DNA of 64,000 bases, taken from assembly GCA_907165065.1 (NCBI GenBank), contig OU015540.1, positions 5,378,001 to 5,442,000 of the forward strand. The letters run 5' to 3'. The position numbers and the translations under genes are program-made. The notes under the pieces were generated by a model. The model was not told where the DNA came from, did not search any database, and was given only the letters and a program-made list of their open reading frames with translations. Below are positions 37,301 through 49,300 of this stretch, piece by piece (position 1 is the stretch's first letter; each line of letters opens with the position of its first letter). This stretch comes from Caprimulgus europaeus (Eukaryota; Chordata; Aves; Caprimulgiformes; Caprimulgidae).

Positions 37301-40300
37301 CACCTCCTGCTGATCCTCACTGGTGATTTGTCTGGGGAAAAACTCCTCCATCTGGGAAGCTTTTTCCTTGGCATTTGCTAAATGCTGCTCCAGCTCTGTC
37401 TGGAAAAGGTACACGGGATTGTCAAGGCAATTCAGCTTTTTGGGATAACAAAGGCATCTGAGCAAATATGCACTGTGTCCTTCACACTGAGATTAAAGGT
37501 TTATCTACAATAATTAATTTGCTTACTCTACTAGCATCCACCATGTTTTGGTCATGGCAGATATATCCAGGTGCACAATCCTTGCCTAGAACTCACAGAT
37601 GTTCACATTAGATACCAAAAAATAATCACCAGAAGTTTTTATCAAAATACTGAACAACCAGTGAGTGACTCTGCTGGTTTTTAGCTGAGACAGAGCTAGG
37701 TTTCTTTTTAGTAACTAGAGTAGTGCTGCATTTTGGATTCAGCATGGGATTTGTTATGAGAGAAACCACCAGTGACCAGTCCCCAAAATGTTCCTGAAAG
37801 GTGAAATGGGAAGAATTAGCTCACTAAGGGGTGAGTAAGCCCAGACAGTGGGTTTGTGATTTTCCCTCATCCTAAAAAACACAGGGACAGAGGCAGGATG
37901 CAAATATCACTGTTCCCATGCTGCTTCCTTCAGCAGCCCAAGGTCTTTAGGAGCCCAGCTGCAATATGAGTGCCACACTGCTTTTGTGGTGCCAGCTCAG
38001 AGCCAGAAGAACCTCTCTGAGTTACACTGCTGCCATCCTGTCCCCAAGCACCCACCGGGCAGAGGTCAGAACTGCAACCATAAGGACACCTTCACCTCCT
38101 CACCTTCAGAGCTGCTGTCCTGCGCTGTTCTGCCAGCAGCAGGTTGATCTCTTCTCTTGCTACCGTAACTTCATGAGGTTCAGGTGAATCTTTGATATCA
38201 GCTTCCCTGTCTTCCCCCTCTGTGTTTTCATTGCTCTCCTCCTTTGCTGGCTTGCCATGCTTGGATGCACCCTGAGCCTTCTCTCGTTCCCAGCTGCCAA
38301 CAAAAATAAAAGAGGAACTTCTGGGACATGGTGACATAACTCTAACCATGCAGGTGTAGCCCTTCATTGTACCTGTCCAACTTCTTGCATGGCAGCAGTG
38401 GAGCTAATTAGTCCAGGCTGCTCTGTACCTGGACAAACCATGCAGAAGAGCACAATAAACTTCCTACCATTTGGAAATGCGTGAGACAGGCCTCCTGTGT
38501 GATCTTCCCACAGCTAGCAGAACAGTGCTTTTCCCCATTCTCATCACAAGCTGTTGCCAAATCACAGGTACTTGTTGGAGACCTTTAATGTCCTGGAGAT
38601 TGTTTTAATCCTAAATCATCCCACATCCTAAAGGACTTTAAAATTTACAGAGGCATTAAGTAGGTGACTAGTGATAATGAGAGGGAACTGACACCTCCTG
38701 ACATTTTATTCAAGAGAAAGGGATGATGCTGCTTTCTCCAACATGAAATTATGCCCAGATGCAGTGCACCTGGATGGAAAATACTTCCCAAACATGGGAT
38801 GACTGGAACATGGAAGGACCAACAATCCCAGTCTGTGCTGCCATCCAGTTTTTCCATTAAAACACAAGTCTAGAATAAGTCCAAATGGAGTTGAGGTATC
38901 TCCCATTTATACTTTTAGTCTTGAGCTTAAGCTTTATGACAGAGGTAGCTGGTTGCCTTACAGAACTACATCAGGCAACTGCAGTGCAGCACAATGTGCA
39001 GTCTCCTTAGAAGCACCAGGAGGGATTAGGGACGTGTTCCTCTATAGCAGAAATCACCTGTTGCAAATATAGCACCTTAATCTACAGCTCAGAGTCGTGT
39101 GGACTTAATCTACCTTAAATCCCTGGGTACCTTTTGCAGACCACTACCCTCCCATCTTTTGTCATCACACAGGTAAATCTCAAACCTATACTTGATCTTG
39201 AACAATTAAATACTCTCTTTAACAACACCCTTTTGTAATTTTTTTGTTGGGGGGGGACACACCATGGGATATTAGCATTTCTCATGGTGAGTTTGGAGGT
39301 CCACATATAAATTGTGCTCAAAGCTAAGGAGCCACTCACTCAGTGATTGTTAGGAGGTGCCTGCAGGTATCAATGTGCAGCTCAATGTTGGTGTTTTCCA
39401 GCTCCATCAGGCTGCGGCGCATCTCCATCTGCTTCCTGAAAGCCTCCATCAGCTGTGCCCGCAAGGTGTGCATTACTTGGCCACTGTGTGCCTCAGAGCC
39501 TTGGTGCCTCTCTGCTGCAGGAGAAGACATTTTAGATCTGATGTTAGGCCATGTAAACTTCTGCCAAGTCCCCAAAAAAATACTCTGGGACCAAGCCACT
39601 CAGTCCATGTGTTCCAAGTTGTTCATTTATAGGACTCTGCCTCATTGTGCAGTCCCTTGAAGTTAATCATGTGCTTAAGAAATCTGATATATCTTTAGGA
39701 TTCTCTTTTTAGAAATACATAGGTCTCATTGCTACTGCTTTTGTGAATATTAAGAGGCTACTGCATTGCAGGGACATCTCTTCCCCCTTTCCAGCCACCA
39801 AAAAGAAAAAAGTATTGGTTTTCTGTGCTTGTTACCTGGAAATGACCTTGGGTATTGGTAACAGAGACCTATTATACTCCATGTCTTGTCTGTCAGAGAA
39901 CTTGATTATTTTTATTTCATTCCTTGCCAGATCCACTGACAAAAGGAACAATCCTCAGGGCAGAGCAATCAATGTTTTAAAAGCTTCACCCTGCCCCCCT
40001 CCCTGTTTTATTTTTTTTAATTAAGTGCAACAAACCATACAACAGAACTCTGTGTCCTGACACAGCCTCAGAGGCCACAATGACACAAGCTACAAACTCA
40101 GTCACCTCTCTGGAAGAGTCAGGACTTCCCACAGCAAATGCCACCACTTGATGTCAAAGCTGTTTTCAAGGGCACATTTGTGAAATTTAACATTGGGGAA
40201 GATGCTGAGAAGGTTGAATGTGTTGTCCAGTATCACACAGCAAATCAGAGATAAGCTCACACAGAAAACCAACTTCATTTCCCCTGCCTCCCTCCTCTGC

Positions 40301-43300
40301 CTACCAGACTCTATTCTCTGCTCTGCTTCTCTACAAGCATTGTTGATCTGGCTTTCCCTGACTACGTCTGTATGGAAGCCCACCAAGTGCTACCACAACA
40401 CTTCCACACAGCTCCTGCCCCACTCCCTTCCCCCCAGAACAGCTCTTGCTCTAGAGCTCCTGGCTCTACCTTGCAGGCCCCTGAGGTCGCTGCTGACTGC
40501 ACTTTTCTCCTTCTCCTGGTTTTTGACTCTCTCCTTCAGGCGCTCGGTCTCCCTGCGGAGGTCCGTGATGATGCTGGTGTATTGGTCGATGTGGTAGGAC
40601 ACATTCTGCAGGTTACATTTTACCTGGAGAGCCAGAATATGCCAGCATTTGTCCCATGGTCTATTATTGGTACAATGGCTGCAAACAAAGCTATGCTTTC
40701 AGTTGAAGGGGCACTGAATCTTGTGATGGGGAAGAATTTTCCCTCGTGAGTGGGGTAACTGTAAATCAGCAGTTTTCCTTAATTCTGGGAAATTCCCCAA
40801 AGGTAACAGAGAGGAGCCAGGGCCCCTGTGTCCACAGGGAAAACAGAGATCCACAAAGAGTGAAAACTTTGTTGTAGATCATTGTTTATCTTCCTTTAAC
40901 CCACGAGCCTCTCTGTTATACTCCTCCTTCCTGCAGCCCCTCACCTCCTCTTCCATGCCCAGCATCCCCCACTGGGACATTCCCCATACGTTGTCCTCCC
41001 AATAGCCACCTTCCAACCATCATTCCTTATGTTCTGCACCCAGGTCCATACCCAGCATGTCATCCTCTGCCTTTCCATTATTTTGCTCCTTTGATTTCAC
41101 CTTCATATTCCTCTTCTCACCCATGACCCACACAATTTGCTTTCCACTGTTCCCTTCATCTGCTTTTCTTCTATCATTCCCACTGAGCTTCTAATACCAC
41201 CCTGCACTGCCCCCTCCTGAAGCTTGTTCTCCATCCACTACATCTTCTGTTTCTACTTTACAAGCTTTTAATCTCTAACCTCCACCTCCTTGCGAGTTGT
41301 TTCCTTATTTACCTGTGTCTTGATGTTTTTTGCTCGATAGGCGTAGATCAAGGTCATTCGAGATTCTTCAAAGGAGGTACTGGCTGGGCTGATATGTGCA
41401 ATCATCACTGTCCTGCTGTTGCCCCCTAATGAGTCCTAGAGGGATGCAATGTTGATGTGGTTAGCATGGACTCAACAGGGGCTTGCTGCTCAATGGTAAC
41501 CACCGTGACCGGGTACCCCTGCATTTCATTGAGATTCTGGTGGAGAATCCCAGTTAGGAGTGAAGGAAGTGCTGGTAAAAGACCATTCATTAGGCCCTCT
41601 CTCTCCATCAACAGCAAAATCAATAAGTAATTAACTCTCTACAAAAGAAGAATTTTTGTAAGAAAAAAATCACAATTTCCACAAACTCACTGGCAGTTTC
41701 TCAATTGTGCTCACAACAGAAGCCTGCCTTTTCCTCCATCTCTTCTCCTCCCTGCTATGCTCTAGAAAACACATCTATCATGCAGTGGCAGCTCAGAACC
41801 ATGGCTTGAGGTGAGGCTCATAAATGAGGTTGTAAAGATTCCATAAAATAACCTAGCAAAGAATGTGTCTGCAACCTTCCTGATTTCCTAAGGGAGAGAC
41901 AACTTGTGACAGCACATAGTCGCTCTCATTCTTTCTTCCTCCTGCCCTGACAACAGCCAAATTTATTGGCCAGTTTCAGCCAAATCTTATAGAATGGAAG
42001 AAACATTCAAAAGCAGTAAGTTAATTTAAAAAAATAAATCACTGGTCACCTGTGAGCTTAGAGACATATGACTCAAATCTATAGGACTTCCTTAACCACA
42101 GAGATCACAAAACAACACGCTCGTTACAGAGATGGCACTGTCTGAATCCAGCCCTGACTGCATTGCAAAGCTCATGGAAGATCCTGGAGGAACATTCCAA
42201 GCTGGATAAAGACAACACAGAGAGATATTCAAGGATTAGCTCTCAAGTCCTGTCTGATTTGGATGGTGATACCAGTGACAGACATGCCAAGCTCCTTGCT
42301 GACCCCTGGGGTACGGTACCTTCAGCAGACGTGTGAGTTTGCTGTCTCGGAAGTTCACGAAGTGGGCCCGGCTCCCCCCCTTCTCGCTCAAAGCGTTGAT
42401 GCAGTTGCCCAAAGCCAGCAGGGAGCGGTTGATGTGGGCTCCTTCCTTCATCCTCTTGCCCCGGTTCTGAGTCTGTTGGGAGGAGAGGAAGGAAGGGAGG
42501 ACAGACAAAGCATGTGCTTCAGAACGGTGGGTCTGCGCCCGGGGAAGATGTGTGGCATCACCAGGGTTGAGGTTTGGATGTCAAAGCAACGCCTCCTGCA
42601 AAATCAACCTGAAAGTGCAGGGTTAAATCCCACTCTGCAGGACAGAGGTGCTGGTAGGAATACATTTCTTGGAAAAAATGACCCAGCTCTGACCTCTTGG
42701 TTCTTAAAAGATAGCTATTAATTATCTTCTAAGGATTATTTCAGAAATTAAGATGCATAACTACATCACTCCAGAATTCCTGGTCTTGGGAGAAGTACTG
42801 GGGGTGTAAAAATCTCTCTCCCTCAAATCACCTCCCTGAGTTCCAGCATTTCTCCTTCCCACTGGAACCAGCTGCGTTATTTTTCCACCCACCTCTGTTC
42901 CACTGGTGCCAGCTTTCTCTCTGACAGCCCAGCTGATCCCTGCCTAACAGACCTCAGCTTCTCTTTAGATGTGAAATCCGCTGCTGCTTTTTCAGACTTG
43001 AGAAAAGGTTGCACCCAAAAGCTGGTTTACATCTTTTTCAACTACACTAGTTGGTTTAATAAAAGATATTACCAACATCATCAAACTTTATATTTTCAGG
43101 CTGTCTCAGGCTTCTCTAAAGCAACAGAGAAAAAACCCAGTGCTGGTTTCCCCAGGGGTGAGGACAGGGATGCAGACCCTGCGTGGCAGGCCAGGGAATC
43201 CAGCCTGGTCTTGTCAAAAGCTCCTGAGCTCCAGTCGTACCTGGGCTGCTCTCTCTGACCCCGCCAAGTCGACCATGAAGAGCTTTCCAACTCGTACTTC

Positions 43301-46300
43301 CTCGCCCACCGCCTTCCTTTGGCTTTTCTGTGTCACCGTCACCTGCAGCACTGCGTGCGAGCGGGAGGACGTCTTGTTGGCAGCAGTGGGCTCCTGAGTG
43401 CGTTGCTTGTTTCCTTTCGTTAACAGCTGCATGATCTAAACGATGCAGAAGAGCACAGAGATGTACAGCTCTGCCTGAGCCACAGCATGGTGTTCCCTGG
43501 AGACTGAACCCCTCACCCAGGGCACAGGAAAACTCCGGTCCCGCTCATGCTAGTGGGGGTTTTGCCCTTGATTTTCCCCAGATCTCCCCCTTTGGCTTAT
43601 GATCTTGGAGTTGTGGATTTGTGGGATTTGGGGCTGTTTTCCTGGGAGGCCGTTTTTATCTCATGTCTGAGAAGGGTCACAGGGAGAATCATGGGATGGC
43701 TTGGGTTGGAAGGGACCTTAAAGCTCATCCAGTTCCAACCCCCCTGCCATCAGCAGGGACACCTTCCACTAGACCAGGTTGCTCAAAGCCTCATCCAACC
43801 TGGCCTTAAACACTTCCAGGGAGGAACAGCCACAGCTTCTCTGGGCAACCCTATGGGCCAGTGTCTCACCACCCTCACAATGAAGAATTTCTTTCTAATA
43901 TCTAATCTAAACCTGCCCTCTTCCAGTTTAAAGTCATTTCCCCTTGTTCTATCACTACCTGGCTTTGAAAAACGTCCCTCCCCAGCTTTCTTGAAGCCCC
44001 TTCAGGTACTGGAAGGCTGCTACAAGATCTCCCCTAAGCCTTCTCTTCTCCAGGCTGAACAGCCTCAACTCTCTCAGCCTGTCCTTGTAGGAGAGATGCT
44101 CCAGCCCTTGGATCATCCTCATGGCCTCCTCTGAACTCATTCTAACAAACAAGTGCATATCAGTGTAGCTCAAAGGGGTTTTGTTATTTCTTCTTCCTCT
44201 TCAAATGGTTTGTTGACACATGTGTACACAAATCAAATCACTCGTGTCCTTCCAGGACAGCGGCATGCACCCTGGGGAAGCAGAGCTAGCAGTAGGTTAG
44301 CTGAGGATTTTATCCTGGTTTCTACCACTCACAGGGCTCCACGATCAGCCCTTTCCATACAATTCATCACATTAATCCAGTTCCACCAAGGTCCCGCTGC
44401 AAAAGGTCCTTGCTACTGAGTAAGGCACAGGAAACAGGAAAGTGTCAAGAAATTTCAAAGCACTGATGCATGAAAGCACAAACCTCCTCCCTTTCCCCTC
44501 ACCATGGACCATAGCCTGTGGTACCTCCTGAGCATTTGTAGTGGAGACTTCTGTAATTCCTGCTATCTGGATGCTGCCTCTGGGGTCCTCTCTTAGGTCT
44601 AAGAAACCCAAGGATGGGTTCAGGAGGTCACGGATCACTTCATTATAGATCTAAGAAACAAGGGATTGGGGTGAGAGTAGCATTGGATCTGCAAAGAAGG
44701 TTGAGCTGATCCTGTTTTTCTTTGGGAAGAAGGTACATTCCTTGGGTTGTACATTTGAGCTGTACAACCCAAGGAGAATGCTGCACGGTGGACAGTCTTG
44801 GACACCCCACTTCCCATTACACCTGCTCCCAGGGCCCTGCTGAATTCCCACAGAGCCTGGATCCAGAGCAACATAGACATTTCACCTCCAAGTAGGACAT
44901 AGAGACTCTGTAATCCATCTCCTCGGTGGTAGCTTCAAGGGCCTTGAAGAGGTCATCAAGAGTGCGGATGTAAATCCCCGGTTCACTGTCCGTCCCCAGC
45001 ATCGTGTACGTTTTTCCTGCTCCTGTTAAAGATACAAAGAAGAGAAGCAAAGATCAGCTTCCATTTGAGCAAGTTTCCACAAGAAACAAAGCCCAATTTC
45101 CTCCCGATTTCTGTCCTTCATCCCATTAATTCCTCCAGTTACTCCAGTTTCTCACAGTTCAGTTAGAAATGTATTTTCACATAACCTGTGTGTTTCTACA
45201 GGTGCTTTCTACAGCTGTATCTATTCTGCTGAGATCAGCCTCCAGCATTGCACAGGTGCCCTCATCTCCTCCTTTTTAACGGGAAGATTTGTCTCCACTC
45301 AATTCCACCCAATTGAGTGACTTCTCAAACAAAGCAGCTTTGCTGTTACTTCAGCATTAAAAGAAGATTCACATTTCCCAATGAGAATAGTATTTTAATG
45401 CTTCAGTCTTGCCCTCACAGTAAGCAATTAATTAGCATTATAGTTCACTTCTGGTTTGTACAGATACATTTCATTCATGGGGAGCAGTACAGCTACAGGG
45501 ACTACTTTACCTGTTGGACCATAGGCAAAAATGGTTGCATTGTAGCCAGAAATTACTCCTCCTATCAGGTTTTTGGTTGTAGACACATACACTTCCTCCT
45601 AATTCAGTCAAAAAAAAGCATAAACTTATAGTCAGGCATAACAGCTGTGCAAACAATCTATATCTAATTGCATTCCCCATGATCTTCTCACTATGTTTAC
45701 AAATTTCCTGGGCTTTGGAACAATTCATGAACCACTCAGATTTTGACACATCATCAAAACGAGCAGAAAAGCACAGAAGTTTATTGAATTTTCTAAGAGC
45801 AGGCAAGATGCAGGAGCTTACCAAAATAAATGTTCTTAAATTTGATTATTTTATTGGACTCTGAAAATGGAATGCATTACTTTTTCTTTGTGTGTTCTGA
45901 AGAAGGGAGTAAATTCTCTCCCTGTTCTTATCCTCTATTAAGAGGTACCACTGAGCCTCCAAAAATGTCTTGGGTAGTATACAAGGGTGCTACACTGAAG
46001 TGTCATGTGAAGGAGAACACAATGACTGAATTGCTTGTGAGAAGCAAGGCTGCAGTCACATCACATCATGGTGATCACAAAATGCAGGTGCTGATGAACT
46101 CCTCATACTGCACCTTACACCTGTCTGCAGAGCACAGCTCAGTGAGGGCACGAGAGCTCACTTCACGAGCCTGTAAAACAAGAGAGGCACAGGGAAGAAG
46201 CAAGTGTGCAACAGAGCCGAGCAGTGTGACAATGATCTCATCCACTGGAGACCTCAGGAGACAAAGCTCTTCATGTCTGCTCAGGTGTGTTGCATCTGGG

Positions 46301-49300
46301 GAGTCCTGATGTGGGAGGCAGAGGCAGGTGGAACACTGCACGTGTGTCCCCGCTTCTCAGAAAGAAAAGGAAACTCTCACAGTCCTCTCACTTTCAGCAC
46401 TGTTACCTTTTATCTGGGTGATACGAGGCCTCTGGGATGTGCAGCTCTACTCACCTGCCAAAAACATTCATCTAAGCAGAGAAAACAATTCTCATGTTAA
46501 GCTTTTTGGTTAAAAAAAGAAAAAAAGGGGGAAGGATGTTACCTGGGTTGCTCTCTGATCAAAAACCATGTCAAATACAAATGTTTTTTCTCGGGATCTG
46601 TTAGCTCGCAAGATGTCATCTGGATCTTCACTTGGATCCATCAGGAGCACCCTCTGTTATAAAATAAAGCCACAAGAACCACTGTTACATCTGGGTTTGG
46701 TTAACAGCCTGTTGGGGTTTCTTACACCACCATGACATCTCATGGCCAAAGGAACATCACACCACAGCTTTGTGTGGAAAACACACTCCCATGCACAAGG
46801 TGGAGACCGACAGGGTTTGTTATGTAACTGACGTTGCAAATTCTGTAATTTGGAGAACCAGTTGCTGCTGCAGAATGCTTTGAAGGGCCGTTGTGCAGTG
46901 AAACAGTCACTGGCATTGGGTAACAGTGGTGGTTACAGGGACATGGCACCCAGCCAACCCCCATGCCAGTAGGAGGGGGACAGTTCCTCTTACTGCAATT
47001 TTCAGCCAGGATTTAAACGAAAGAGCTGTGAAAGAAAATAGTTAAGTACCTCAGGAGCAAAAGTGCCCAAAGTAATCTTCCAAAGCCTTTCCTGCAGAAG
47101 GACAGATAGGAATATCTGCATTGCTCAAGGACAGAAACCTCCTTCTATTTCTGACTTTTGTTAAGGAAAAAATAAAGGTGGGAGAGAAGTTGCAGCAGGT
47201 TACAGAACTGGTTCTGTTTCTTTTCAGTCCCTCTGGATCTATTTTAGTACCTCATTATCACAGTATATAATTACTGTGGAGGATTGTATTCTTCTTTCTC
47301 CACTGAAAGGGCTCATCAGGAGATGCTCAAGCCTCGAGGGAAGGGACAGAGGACCCTGTGCCACCTACTGCAGAGCAGCTTTCACTATCAGGTAAACAGA
47401 TCATTAGATAAGCAATTAGTGCACAGATCAGCCACAGCCTGACCTACAGAACAACTGCACTGGTGCACCAGGCATAGGACAGAGGCAGGTATCTAGGACA
47501 GGTGTCCAGGGGCATTCAGGAGGTGTCAAGACTTCGGTTTTTCTTTTTTGTTTGCATTTGCAGCTAAATTCCAAGTCTCTAACGAGTATCTCTAGTTTCC
47601 ATCTGCAAGTTTTCAATTACCAGCATGACTTTTTTTTAAAAAAATAAATTTATTTAGTTTTCATTGGTCCACCTCAGACTTTAAAACCTGAAGCAACACA
47701 AGAACAAGCTCCAAAGGGAACTCTTGGTTTATCCTCAGCAGTGGCATTTGCTTGCAGAAGATGGGCTGACATGTAACCACGTGCACACGCCAGTGTGACA
47801 GCCAAGAGCAGAGCCTGGAGAATGAGCTCAGCAGGGTTCCTTCAGAAATTCTGTAACACTTTCAGGCCCCTTTTACTGATTCCTTATAATATCCAGATTT
47901 TGCTTGCAGTGTATCCCTGCATCCCAGAGTCCTCCTCTCCCAATCTGGTGCTCACACGTCTAACTGGAAGTATTCTGAAAGCATCAATCTTCTGCTATTG
48001 CACGGAAGCATTAAAACATAACAAGACACTAACGGAGTCAGTTCTGAGTTAGGATTAATAAGCAGACCGAAGCAGCTCTAAATGAGTTAGGCTGGGAGTA
48101 AAAATAGCAGGGAACATGATGTAAATCAAAATACACCAAGAAATCTAAGCACTTCAACTGCCCAGTCAATTCATTTGCTTTTATAATTACAGTTATTTGC
48201 ATTATTAAGAAAAACTTACTCTCATAGAAGTTACTTAGACTAATGTAACGCACATTTCCTTCCCAGATTTCCATTAGATAAAATGCATTTCAGGGCAGAT
48301 GATGCAACTGAATAACCTAAATAAAAATAAAGCTGATATCCTTGTGAGGTTAATGGCCACTTTAAAAAAAAAAAAAAAAAAGGATGTTTCACCAGAAAGG
48401 TGCTAAACAAAATTTGCATTTGTAACATAATCCATAGAGAGGAAAGAGATTTGTGCTCTCTTTGCTTCTGAGGTCTGCTATCATTTGACCATTGTGTGGA
48501 GACAAGGTATTCTACAGAATTAGCACACATTCAGAAAGGGGTCACAGAAAGATCAGCTGAAGCAAGATAGAAAACAATGGGATTTACACTGGAAAAGAAG
48601 GTAAAATAACAAGGGCACAATAAAAATATGTGAATAGATGTAACAATGTAGAACAGGTATGTGGGCACCTCCTGCAATCCCTGACTCTTAAGCAAGAGGT
48701 GAAGGATGCAGAACTGGAGACAGCCCAGCACATTCCCCCAGCTCACCTGCTCACCCACTCTGCGGGCAATGGTGGCAGCTCCCTCCTCCGCTTCTGCTTC
48801 ATTGATGGGACGGATGCGAAGAGCAACCTGCACACACAGGACACACACCTGGGCTGAGGCCACCCAGACTTACCTGCACCAGGGCTCAGCTCTGTGCAGG
48901 CACCAATGAGATCCACAACTTCTTGCTGCATCTCTTCTGCTGATCAACCTTAAAACCTTAAGCTTAGGTACTGGAGAGTTTAAAGAAGTTTATAAAGTTT
49001 AAACCAGGTATTTCTCCCACGATTTGCACTTTTACCTTGACAAATTCTTCTTCTCTCTTTCCCCTGTTTCTGTCTCTTACACAGCAAGACTCCAGCTGAT
49101 TGACAGAGAAGGTGGTGGAATTAACTCAGCTATCTCATTGCTGCTGCTACCAGGAACCTTGGGGGACCTGGGACTATGGTACCAACAGCCACAGAGCTGA
49201 GCATGCTTACAGATTCCCCTGGTGTTCCTAAAACACTGATTAAAGTCATCCATGACAAAGAAAGGGAATTGCATTTCACTAAGTACCCATTTCATTTAAT

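Noticed and set aside
43547-44134. 195-codon plus-strand frame
   Set aside because: It lies on the antisense strand of a CR1 copy and does not encode a known protein.
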